DNA of 57,405 bases, from the NCBI GenBank assembly GCA_016839365.1, contig JAEOUH010000010.1, forward strand, positions 1 to 57,405, written 5' to 3'. A model generated the notes under the pieces. That model worked only from the letters and a program-made list of their open reading frames with translations. It searched no databases and was not told the origin of the DNA. This DNA comes from Candidatus Hermodarchaeota archaeon (GTDB lineage Archaea > Asgardarchaeota > Hermodarchaeia > Hermodarchaeales > Hermodarchaeaceae). The position numbers and the translations under genes are program-made. Position 1 is the first letter of the stretch. Each line of letters opens with the position of its first letter. Positions 26,385 through 34,531 of this stretch are shown here, piece after piece.

Positions 26385-27155
26385 ATGACGATGTTTGAAA
26401 CCGCTCTCTCGATGGCGCAGCACCACGGAACACGATGTCCAACCGGCGTCCTCCTTCTGGATGAGCTCTTAGGAGGCGGTTATGAAGGCGGGCTCAGCCA
26501 TCTCCTTTATGGAAGCCCCGACTGCACTAAGTTGTTACAACAATCCATTGCCACCGCACTCCTCCATTACGGCCCCCACAGAAGTGTTGCCGTAATTGAT
26601 GCAAACAATGGAATCCGGCCAGACACAATCCTCAATCACCTGCGGGCAGCCTCTGTACCCTCACCGCCTGACAGCCATCTACAACGCCTTAACGTGGCAC
26701 GTGCCTTCACCACTGACCAGTTGCTCTCACTCCTCAATGAGGCCCCTGACACTATTCGCGAACTACACGCGCCGATCCTCTTTGTCAACGGTCTCATGCA
26801 CCTTCTCCAAGAAGAAGAAGATATACCTCAACCTCCAGCACCTGGCGCTCCAATTGACCCCCGGGTCTTCCGTCGAGGCCAACTCGCTTCGCACTTGAAA
26901 CAACTTGCCTTCACTCAACAGGTGGCCGTCATCGTCAGCGCGGATGCGCCGAAACGAGCCACAAAACCGCCACTGCGAATTGGTCAAGCCGCACGTCACC
27001 GGTTTCATGTCCTCATACAGCATACCCATCAAGACCTAGTGGAAACCTTCACGTTAGAAAAACATCCCAGCCGTCCATGGATGCAGAGAAGTACGGTGAC
27101 ATCCCACCCCCGTCGTCGTCTCAGCTCCTACCAGACAACCCTCTTCGCCGAATAA
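26385..27155 (+). CDS. RecA/KaiC-like protein with degenerate ATP site
   Basis: A 256-residue protein resembling the RecA core (RadB/KaiC class): RCPTGVLLLDELLGGGYEGG matches the lead-in of these ATPases and LEKHPSRPW the late basic motif. The Walker A position reads GSPDCTKL (about 43-50), lacking the second Gly and the Thr/Ser after Lys; the Walker B position reads APILFVNG with Asn instead of Asp. ATP hydrolysis is therefore doubtful. The C terminus ends in YQTTLFAE, like a sliding-clamp binding tail (Q-x-x-L-F). By analogy with bacterial ImuA, a RecA-like protein without ATPase, a repair accessory role is plausible but unproven. ATG 26385 is preceded by GGAAG; the frame is open further upstream to 26304. 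Confidence 0.65.
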   Translation: MTMFETALSMAQHHGTRCPTGVLLLDELLGGGYEGGLSHLLYGSPDCTKLLQQSIATALLHYGPHRSVAVIDANNGIRPDTILNHLRAASVPSPPDSHLQRLNVARAFTTDQLLSLLNEAPDTIRELHAPILFVNGLMHLLQEEEDIPQPPAPGAPIDPRVFRRGQLASHLKQLAFTQQVAVIVSADAPKRATKPPLRIGQAARHRFHVLIQHTHQDLVETFTLEKHPSRPWMQRSTVTSHPRRRLSSYQTTLFAE

Positions 27156-27260
27156 CACCAAGTCCACGAACCTTCTTTCAAGCCAATGATAGTTGACGAA
27201 TACATTCATTTTTAGCTCTTCAAGTGAAGGAGGGCTTCTCTGAATAGGAGCCACTGATTG

Positions 27261-28190
27261 ATGAAGTTCACCACCCTCAAATACTATATTTTGCTGATTC
27301 TCGCGATGATATTTTGGGGGGGTAGCTGGGTATCAGCCCAAGTTGTTGTCTCGGTAGCACCACCCTTTACGGTAGGTTTCTTTCGGTTTCTGACCGCCAG
27401 CCTCATCCTTCTCCCGTTGCTGCTGGCTAGCCAACGCAAATCCGTCCGCAGTTATTCTCGCCGTGATCTTGCGCTCTTTTTTGTTCTTGGTTTAATCGGT
27501 GTCTTTGGGTATGGCATCCTTTTCTTGATTGGGATGCAGTTTACCACTGCTGCCCAAGGATCCATCATCGCCGGCATTAATCCAGTGACAGTTAGCCTAT
27601 TGGCGTTTCTCATCCTCCAAGAAAGATTAGCACCAAAATGGCGTTACATCGGGTTTCTGTTCAGTTTCTTAGGCATTGTTTTTGTTGTAGGCATTCAGGC
27701 ATTCTTGGATTTTCAACTTGAGTATCTCATTGGCAACCTGATTCTAATCTGTGCGATGTTCACATGGGGTTTGTACTCCATCCTCGGAAAATCTCTAATG
27801 AAGAGCCGATCTTCTCTCGAAACGACAGGGATGGGCATTTTCTTTGGTACCTTACTCTTTTTCATTGGAGCAGTATTTGAACAATTTTGGATTCTACCGT
27901 TGATGTATGACCCTATCTTTTGGCTCAACATCCTGTATATGGGCATCTTTGTAACAGTTTTTGGATTTCTCTTCTATTTTCTTGGCATCAAGAACATAGG
28001 AGCAAGTAAATCCGCTGTATTCATTTCACTTGTCCCTGTGTTTGGTACGCTGTTCTCTTTCTTATTACTGAATGAACCAATTTACCTTACTTTTATTATT
28101 GGTTTAGTTCTGGTCATTTTAGGCATCCTATCAATTAATTATCCTCGAAAAAGCCGCTTCGCAGAAGCTGATATAACCTTAGAATCCTAA
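27261..28190 (+). CDS. EamA/DMT-family transporter
   Basis: A 309-residue membrane protein with ten predicted helices in two EamA halves. The first half begins ILLILAMIFWGGSWVSA, the usual DMT opening; the second half begins at about residue 155 (NLILICAMFTWGLYSILGK). Such permeases export amino acids or metabolites. The start is ATG 27261, with GGAG about 12 bases upstream. Its final residues are basic and acidic, facing the cytoplasm. Substrate unknown. Confidence 0.88.
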   Translation: MKFTTLKYYILLILAMIFWGGSWVSAQVVVSVAPPFTVGFFRFLTASLILLPLLLASQRKSVRSYSRRDLALFFVLGLIGVFGYGILFLIGMQFTTAAQGSIIAGINPVTVSLLAFLILQERLAPKWRYIGFLFSFLGIVFVVGIQAFLDFQLEYLIGNLILICAMFTWGLYSILGKSLMKSRSSLETTGMGIFFGTLLFFIGAVFEQFWILPLMYDPIFWLNILYMGIFVTVFGFLFYFLGIKNIGASKSAVFISLVPVFGTLFSFLLLNEPIYLTFIIGLVLVILGILSINYPRKSRFAEADITLES

Positions 28191-28202
28191 TGGCCTTGAT
28201 TA

Positions 28203-28916
28203 TCAAGCTACTCTATGGGATTTCCCATAGGGGCATTTCTTGATAAGAGGACAAATTTGGCAGGATGGTTTTTTAGATGTGCATTGGAGAGCACCAAAGT
28301 CAAGAATCGCTTGATTGAAAAGATAGGCTTTTCCAAGGGGTATAACAAGCTCAGCAAGGTACCAGAGCTGGTTTTTTGCTGGAGCACGCATCGGATCACC
28401 AGTGACTTCGAAATACCGTTGGAGGACTCGTTGGGCGTTGGTGTCGAGGATAGGAGCATCTTTATGGAATGCGAAACTAAGAATTGCTCCAGCTGTGTAC
28501 CGACCAATACCAGGCAGAGCCATGAGCTCTTTTATCGTTGTAGGAAGTTGACTGTTATAATTCGCTACAACATTTTGAGCAATTTGGTGGAGCCGACCTG
28601 GTCGGAAATTATAACCAAGTGGACGCCAAAGTTGTTGTACTTCCTCAACTGGAGCGGCCGCCAAAGCCTCGAATGTGGGATATGCTGCGAGAAATTCATG
28701 GTATTTGGGAATTACACGATCAACCTGGGTTTGATGAAGCATGATTTCGGAGACAAGAATGCGATAAGGATCCCTTGTGTGACGCCAGGGTAAATCGCGT
28801 CCATTTTCTTCATACCATTTGAGAAGAGCTCGCTGAAATAGTTGAATACGTTGAGGATTAGCAAGATGAAGCGCTTCACGATGTTGATTTTTTTTGATCT
28901 GAGAAGGATCGTTCAC
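28203..28916 (-). CDS. mutY: A/G-specific adenine glycosylase (MutY-like), lacking the C-terminal domain
   Basis: A 237-residue base-excision repair glycosylase. Seen: catalytic Glu in SEIMLHQTQVDRVIPKYHEF, helix-hairpin-helix LPGIGRYTAGAI, catalytic Asp in DTNAQRV, and the four-cysteine [4Fe-4S] motif CTSKKPSCQICPLIKKC (C-x6-C-x2-C-x5-C). MutY removes adenine opposite 8-oxoguanine. The protein ends just after the cluster and lacks the NUDIX-like C-terminal domain that recognises 8-oxoG in about 350-residue MutY. The Tyr in GRYTAG is found in human MUTYH and in archaeal T/G mismatch glycosylase (Mig), so a T/G specificity cannot be excluded. The start is GTG. It is convergent with the DMT transporter gene. 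Confidence 0.85.
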   Translation of the reverse strand: MNDPSQIKKNQHREALHLANPQRIQLFQRALLKWYEENGRDLPWRHTRDPYRILVSEIMLHQTQVDRVIPKYHEFLAAYPTFEALAAAPVEEVQQLWRPLGYNFRPGRLHQIAQNVVANYNSQLPTTIKELMALPGIGRYTAGAILSFAFHKDAPILDTNAQRVLQRYFEVTGDPMRAPAKNQLWYLAELVIPLGKAYLFNQAILDFGALQCTSKKPSCQICPLIKKCPYGKSHRVA

Positions 28917-29023
28917 AGGATGAAGCAGGAAGCAGGTGATAAAAAATCATTGGAAATTAAAATTACCTCGGGTTTTTGTCCCCAGGCATTAGCTTTTTGA
29001 ACAGGTGACAAACAAGACTGCTT

Positions 29024-30262
29024 ATGGCAGTGCCAGAAGGGGATATTGAAAGACCATCGGAGCCCATCGTACCACGGCGTTTCATCTGGGGGATACTGCT
29101 AGGATTCGCCTTTTTCCACTTCTCAGCATCGATTTTCTGGCAATTTGGAAGCTTTTACCTATTCGCTGGAATTGGTGAAACTGCTTTTCTGCTAATAGGT
29201 CTAATTGGCGGGCTACCCATACTTGTTGGACTAGCCGGTGTCTACTTATGGGGTTCGCTTTCTGATCGCTGGCACCGACGACTACCCTTTATAATAATTG
29301 GATTCTTCGCACAGTCGGTTAGCTTCTTCCTATATATCTTCATCCAAGATAGCTTGACATTCCTCATCGTAACCTGTGCCGCTTATCTATTTTCCCTTGC
29401 TGCAGTGCCCATGGCTAATGCCTATCTTACCGAAGCGAGAACCTTCAAGGGCGGAGCAGTTGGGATCCTTTTAGCCACCAGTAGTGTCGGTTGGTCAGTG
29501 GGCGCGTTTACTGGTGGATTTCTGTTTGCTATGATTGGAATGACAGGATTGTTCTTCCTCGGTGGCATCGCACTGGTAGTCGCAGCATTGGTCATCATTG
29601 TTTTAGTGCGGGAAATTCCCCAAGAGAAGGAATCTGCTCTTTCACAAGTGAATGAACAAGATTCAAAGCCTTCACCAAACCCCTGGTGGAAATCAAAAAT
29701 GTGGATTCTACTTGTATTAGCCTTGGCTGTCGCGATAGGAAGCCTTGGAGTCAACGGGTTTGCGTATTTCTTTGGTGTGTATTTGGTGTCAGAAATCGGT
29801 GGAACGCCTTTAATGGTTGGAATCGCTAATGGGTTCGCTTCTCTTTTTGGATTAGGTGTCACGTTAGCGGCAGGACATGGGAGTGATCGTATTGGGCGAA
29901 AACCCATCATTTTACTCGGGTTTGCAGGGTATGGTGTGTTCATGTTAGTCTACTTGTTTGTGTTTAATCCGTGGATTGCCATGCTGCTTTGGTTCATTCC
30001 CCTCTATCCTCTTATTTCAACAGCAAGTTATGCAGCAGCAGCAGATTTGAGTTCAGTCAAAGAAAGAGGGCGGGCGATGTCCACGATTGCCACTGCCAAT
30101 TCCCTCGGTCAAGCGATTGGCCCAATCATTGGAGGTGCACTGGTTCAATTTGTACTTTTTACATTGCGAGGTAACCTGCTATTTGCATTAGTGACAAGCA
30201 TAATTGCATTTAGTATTGTATTGGTATTGGTTCCAGAAACTCTTCATCAAAGAAAGAAATGA
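29024..30262 (+). CDS. MFS transporter
   Basis: A 412-residue permease with twelve hydrophobic helices. Loop motifs are GSLSDRWHRRLPFIIIG (2-3) and GHGSDRIGRKPIILLG (8-9). The central loop (PQEKESALSQVNEQDSKPS) separates two six-helix halves. It is a sugar- or drug-type major facilitator of unknown substrate. The start ATG leaves a 107-base gap to the divergent mutY start. It is one of three MFS genes in the window; the three are not adjacent and are not close copies by eye. Confidence 0.87.
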   Translation: MAVPEGDIERPSEPIVPRRFIWGILLGFAFFHFSASIFWQFGSFYLFAGIGETAFLLIGLIGGLPILVGLAGVYLWGSLSDRWHRRLPFIIIGFFAQSVSFFLYIFIQDSLTFLIVTCAAYLFSLAAVPMANAYLTEARTFKGGAVGILLATSSVGWSVGAFTGGFLFAMIGMTGLFFLGGIALVVAALVIIVLVREIPQEKESALSQVNEQDSKPSPNPWWKSKMWILLVLALAVAIGSLGVNGFAYFFGVYLVSEIGGTPLMVGIANGFASLFGLGVTLAAGHGSDRIGRKPIILLGFAGYGVFMLVYLFVFNPWIAMLLWFIPLYPLISTASYAAAADLSSVKERGRAMSTIATANSLGQAIGPIIGGALVQFVLFTLRGNLLFALVTSIIAFSIVLVLVPETLHQRKK

Positions 30263-30276
30263 GTTGAACCTGGAAG

Positions 30277-30768
30277 CTACGCTCCACTTGTATCTGGATA
30301 GGATGCAGGCTTCTTCTTCTTTCGCCCAGCTCCAATGAAGTCTCCAATAAAAATCATCGTTACACCAACAATACCAAATCCTGGACCCAAAAAATAGGCG
30401 ATTATGACGCCAATTGGTTGACTAAATAGCCCTGAACCGAGTATTCCAAGGATTTGAGTAACTAAATAGAAGAGAGCAGCGAAGGTAGCTACTGCCACAA
30501 TTATTCGACCAATTAAGGCAAACGTACCGGATCCCGCAGCATACCATAAAATTGCCCCGATGATGACGAGAATCCCACCGATGCTAGTTACAAAGGTAAG
30601 TGCAAATACTATCTGGTCTCCAATTGGAGGTCCAAGTAGTGTATTGATAAAATTAGCAAGAAGCATTCCATAAGCAGGGTCAAGGGCAATCGATGTGCCT
30701 GAATACAATACGATACAACCGCCGATGACTAGAAGTAGAAAGCCAAATAAACCCATGAAAGTCGACAT
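30277..30768 (-). CDS. Four-helix membrane protein, unknown
   Basis: A 163-residue protein that is almost wholly hydrophobic, with four predicted membrane helices (GLFGFLLLVIGGCIVLYSG near the N terminus, then a central pair, then GFGIVGVTMIFIGDFIGAG). The C-terminal tail is basic (RKKKKPASYPD) and should be cytoplasmic. No family recognised. The stop lies 14 bases from the convergent MFS gene end. Confidence 0.75.
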   Translation of the reverse strand: MSTFMGLFGFLLLVIGGCIVLYSGTSIALDPAYGMLLANFINTLLGPPIGDQIVFALTFVTSIGGILVIIGAILWYAAGSGTFALIGRIIVAVATFAALFYLVTQILGILGSGLFSQPIGVIIAYFLGPGFGIVGVTMIFIGDFIGAGRKKKKPASYPDTSGA

Positions 30769-30941
30769 CCGTGAGTGCTGTACTTATTTCCGCTGAAACT
30801 GTGCCCTTATAGTTTACGTTTTTCCCTGGTTGGCACCAGATTTCCTCTAATTTCTTAAATCTGTGATTGGACTACCCTTTTATCGCCTCTTCTCGGAAAT
30901 AAGGAATAATCCAGTTCATTGGTATATCTTGGTGAGTGAAA

Positions 30942-31574
30942 ATGGATGCTGAACTAGTCGGAGCGATTGAAAAGTTCGCACATAACGCCATAAAAGTAGG
31001 GATACGGGGTGCACATTCTTATGAACATACTTTGCGAGTGCGCCAATTATGTTTGCTCATTGGGAAAAAAGAAGGTGCGGATTTAGAGGTTCTTGAAGCA
31101 GCCGCGTTATTGCATGACATTGGACGTCCAGAAGAAGAAGTCACTGGTGAGTCACATGCCAAGGTGGGAGCCAACATGGCAGTCGCATTCCTCGCAACGA
31201 CTCCATTTCCCAAAGAGAAATTACCAATAGTTGCCAGTGCCATTCGGACCCATAGGTTCAGTGAGTACAAAAGACCTGAATCGCTTGAGGGGGAAATCCT
31301 TAGTGATGCAGATAAACTTGATGCGATGGGTGCCTTAGGACTTGCACGAACCATCGCAGAGAGCCTGATGCAGAAACGGGGTCTCCATGGCACAATTGAG
31401 CACATGGATCAAAAGTTATTGAAACTGCTGCATCGAATTCTCACCAAGACAGGTAAACGACTCGCAGAACCTAGACACCAACTGCTTGTCACCTTCATGC
31501 AAACGTTAGCATCAGAGTTTCAGACCATTGGTGAACCACTACCAGCTGAACTGCGTCCCTATTTACCCAAATAA
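30942..31574 (+). CDS. HD-domain phosphohydrolase
   Basis: A 210-residue metal-dependent HD protein. Metal ligands are seen as SYEHTLRVRQL (His), ALLHDIGRPEE (HD) and the late ILSDADKLDAMGALGLAR (Asp). This pattern matches the uncharacterised HDIG-like hydrolases that act on nucleotides or phosphates. The ATG at 30942 has GGTGA upstream; a GTG two codons earlier is an alternative. It stands alone between divergent and tandem membrane protein genes. Substrate unknown. Confidence 0.87.
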   Translation: MDAELVGAIEKFAHNAIKVGIRGAHSYEHTLRVRQLCLLIGKKEGADLEVLEAAALLHDIGRPEEEVTGESHAKVGANMAVAFLATTPFPKEKLPIVASAIRTHRFSEYKRPESLEGEILSDADKLDAMGALGLARTIAESLMQKRGLHGTIEHMDQKLLKLLHRILTKTGKRLAEPRHQLLVTFMQTLASEFQTIGEPLPAELRPYLPK

Positions 31575-31765
31575 ACGTGTCCTAGTGTGGCTCTACCATA
31601 AATCATGTTGGTGAGTTCTGGGCATATTTGGATCCTTGCCATGGCTATCCGATTGTATCGGTTCGGTTACGAGATGTGATGTCTTCGAAAATACATCGGG
31701 CACAAGTCTTATCTCTATCCTCAATCCTACACGGGTAATAACTTGTAACAAAGAGGGTAACTTAG

Positions 31766-32443
31766 GTGAACGAATCAGTGGAGCAAAAAACTTTACATCC
31801 AGTAGTCGAATTCCTCATTTCATCCCGCTTTTCAGGTCTCTGTGGAATAATCGGTCCAGTAATCGCGTTGATTGGGATTGCCCTTGCAATCTGGGTTTCT
31901 CCTTGGTTTAATTGGTTTAATAACGCACTCAGTGATTTGGGTCACCCTACTATGTTGGGTGGATCGAATGGCGTACCAGGGCTGAATCCTGCCGCACCAA
32001 TCTTTAACACCAGCCTCATTCTCACTGGTCTCATCACGTTGATTCTAACGGTCTGGTTAATCCGCTACCAGGTCTTTGAAAGATCAATTATCGGGGTCAT
32101 TGCCGCGATTTTGCTAACTATCTCACAGTTCTTCCTAATTGGCATCGGTGTTTTTCACGAGGGATTTGGATACACCCATTTCATCGTGTCTGTGGGATTC
32201 TTTTTGACACTTCTAATAGCCGGAATGATTTACGGCGTTCGTCTGATACAAGAGAAGCACCTACGCATTATAGGGATAATGGCATTCATCTTAGCTTTGA
32301 TTAGTGCCCTAATCTGGGTTGCATACTATTTGACTCTCCTTCCCTTCACTGGCGTCGCCATTCCCGAAATCATCTCAGCGGTCACCGCTATGGTGTGGGT
32401 ATTTCCACTCTGTGTTCTCTTGATACTTGGAAAGAGAATGTAG
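31766..32443 (+). CDS. DUF998-like membrane protein
   Basis: A 225-residue membrane protein with about six helices. The motif WFNWFNNALSDLGHP (about residues 47-61) is that of the DUF998 family, whose function is unknown. The GTG start sits after an in-frame gap of 190 bases that holds nothing I can identify. It ends 2 bases before the convergent nitroreductase gene. Confidence 0.8.
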   Translation: MNESVEQKTLHPVVEFLISSRFSGLCGIIGPVIALIGIALAIWVSPWFNWFNNALSDLGHPTMLGGSNGVPGLNPAAPIFNTSLILTGLITLILTVWLIRYQVFERSIIGVIAAILLTISQFFLIGIGVFHEGFGYTHFIVSVGFFLTLLIAGMIYGVRLIQEKHLRIIGIMAFILALISALIWVAYYLTLLPFTGVAIPEIISAVTAMVWVFPLCVLLILGKRM

Positions 32444-32444
32444 A

Positions 32445-32975
32445 CTAGCCAAGGTCCGGTGGAAAAAAGAGGACCACAGAATCAACTGACCTGCGCGCTC
32501 GACGTGGTGGTGATTCAGCTGGATAACCAACTGGCACAATAGCAACTGGTAGCACACCCTGTGGGCATTCCAAAGTAGCGGCGATGGAACTATCGTTGAA
32601 TGCCCCCACCCAACAAGAACCCAACCCTAGCGAATGGGCAGCGAGTAAAAGGTTCTGCGTCATAGCGGCTGTGTCTTGGATTGAGTAGAAACTCCGTCCG
32701 CGATTACTGTATCGCGCGCCGGACTCCTCTGGAACACGACATATAACAAAAACAACCGGAGCCTTTTCAATAAAGCCTTGGTCATGTGCTCCAATGGCTA
32801 GTTTCCGCTTGATCTTTTCGTCTCGAATAACATAGATTCGCCATGGTTGCTGATTTCCTGCGCTTGGACTAGCAATCATTGCCTCCAACAAAAGCGAAAC
32901 CTGGTCCGATGACACGTCATTCCCTGTGAATGTTCGGATTGAACGTCTTGTAGTAATTACTTCTAGAGTATCCAT
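32445..32975 (-). CDS. Nitroreductase-family flavoprotein
   Basis: A 176-residue FMN-dependent oxidoreductase. FMN-binding motifs RRSIRTF (residues 10-16) and SPSAGNQQPW (about 36-45) are typical, as is the late LGLGSCWVGAF. Family members reduce nitro groups, quinones or flavins with NAD(P)H; the physiological substrate is not known. A purine-rich GGAAGTGAG precedes the ATG. It follows the FGGY kinase gene by 17 bases on the same strand and is probably co-transcribed. Confidence 0.88.
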   Translation of the reverse strand: MDTLEVITTRRSIRTFTGNDVSSDQVSLLLEAMIASPSAGNQQPWRIYVIRDEKIKRKLAIGAHDQGFIEKAPVVFVICRVPEESGARYSNRGRSFYSIQDTAAMTQNLLLAAHSLGLGSCWVGAFNDSSIAATLECPQGVLPVAIVPVGYPAESPPRRARRSVDSVVLFFPPDLG

Positions 32976-32992
32976 TTTCTCACTTCCATCTG

Positions 32993-34456
32993 TCAGACAT
33001 GTTTAAGAATTTCTTGGATATTGTTCATGAGGGTTTGCTGGAACCTAGAGTAACCTTGATTATAAGCTTCAGCATTTTCTGTGTTTGGTGACAAGATTTC
33101 ACGTTGATGAACCATCGCTTTGACGGATTCCTCAACGGATGGAAACAATTTGAGACCAAGCGAGGCTAATATCGCTGCACCGAGAGCTGTTCCTTCATCC
33201 ACGTGAGTATAGATGCATGGCTTGTTAGTTACATCACAAAGGATTTGTCGCCAGAGCCCTGATCGTGCCCCACCCCCATCAAGACGGAGTTCATTTAATG
33301 TGACTCCGATAGAGAACATGGTATCAATTGAGAAGCGGGCAGCATATGCTACGCTTTCGAGAATGGCTCGCGCGAGATGTGCTCGAGAATGATGGAATCC
33401 TAGCCCTTGAATTGTTCCCATACTCCACGTAAGGAAAGGAAAGAGAGATAACCCGTCACTTCCCGGAGGAGCTTGAGCTGCTTGGTCCATGATGTAATCA
33501 TAAGGATCTGCACCGAGTCGGGCAGCTACAGCGACTTCCACGTGACCAAATTGATCTCGGAACCATCGGAGAATCGTTCCCGTATCTGGAATAACACCTT
33601 CCAACACCCGTTGATTGGGAAGAACATGTGGATGGTTAAACAGAACACCCAATGGATCCTTGAGGATTTTTTCTACCGGTGTAATAATGAATGTTCCCGT
33701 TCCAATTGTGAGTTTCGCCTCACCTTGGTTTAGGACTCCTAACCCTAAAGTAGCGCATTGTTGGTCACCACCGCCAACAACGACGGGTATGCCCGCGGGT
33801 AACCCGGTGGTAGTTTCAGCTTCCTTTGTGATCTCGCCCACAATCGTACCTGAATGAACGAGTTTTGGCCATAGTGAAATCGGTAACTCCAATTCTTCGG
33901 CAAGCTTTTCATCGAGTTTGAACGTTTCAGTATCAAGGATGCCAAAATCATGGTTTGTTAAATCTGATGCCAACATCCCTGTAAGCCGGTGATACAAGAA
34001 GGCATCAGGGGTGGCGAATGTCGATGTTTTGCTGAAAACCTCTGGATGCATATCTTTGAACCAGAGGGCACGACGAAGACTTGTTCGTTGTTTAACCAGT
34101 TCCTCATATTTTTTCGCGGAGGGTGAAATGCGCATATCAATCCAGGTAATGGCCCTAGCCAATGGGCTTCCTGTGTTATCCAAAGGAAGGAGTGTGGCAC
34201 GCTGAGTTACTACAGATACAGCGCTGATAGTTTTAGGATCGACTGATTTGCGACTAGTCACTTCTCTCATTGTTTCCTGTGTTGTCCGCCACCAGTCATG
34301 AGCATCTTGTTCAGCCTGTTCAGGTTCTTCGGTTACAGTAGGAAATTCACGATATGCTTTAGCAACTTCATGTCCCTGTGTGTTGAACAGCACTGACCGG
34401 TTTCCTGTTGTGCCAAGGTCTATTACCGCGATGAGTTGATCGGTTTTCTTGGACAT
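32993..34456 (-). CDS. FGGY-family carbohydrate kinase (glycerol kinase/xylulokinase-like)
   Basis: A 487-residue sugar kinase of the FGGY family. The N-terminal ATP-binding strand reads AVIDLGTTGNRSVLFN, the domain-I QAEQDAHDWW segment is typical of glycerol kinase and xylulokinase, GGGDQQCATLGLG marks the second domain, and LDGGGARSGLWRQI the C-terminal ATP site. It phosphorylates a polyol or sugar such as glycerol or xylulose; length and motifs do not settle which. The gene is followed closely by the nitroreductase gene and preceded by the M14 peptidase gene on the same strand. Confidence 0.88.
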   Translation of the reverse strand: MSKKTDQLIAVIDLGTTGNRSVLFNTQGHEVAKAYREFPTVTEEPEQAEQDAHDWWRTTQETMREVTSRKSVDPKTISAVSVVTQRATLLPLDNTGSPLARAITWIDMRISPSAKKYEELVKQRTSLRRALWFKDMHPEVFSKTSTFATPDAFLYHRLTGMLASDLTNHDFGILDTETFKLDEKLAEELELPISLWPKLVHSGTIVGEITKEAETTTGLPAGIPVVVGGGDQQCATLGLGVLNQGEAKLTIGTGTFIITPVEKILKDPLGVLFNHPHVLPNQRVLEGVIPDTGTILRWFRDQFGHVEVAVAARLGADPYDYIMDQAAQAPPGSDGLSLFPFLTWSMGTIQGLGFHHSRAHLARAILESVAYAARFSIDTMFSIGVTLNELRLDGGGARSGLWRQILCDVTNKPCIYTHVDEGTALGAAILASLGLKLFPSVEESVKAMVHQREILSPNTENAEAYNQGYSRFQQTLMNNIQEILKHV

Positions 34457-34531
34457 CTTTACACCTCCATGAGCCTGACGAGTATTACCTGATGGCTGTA
34501 TATCCCCAAAAAGCCTTACTTTCCGATGATT

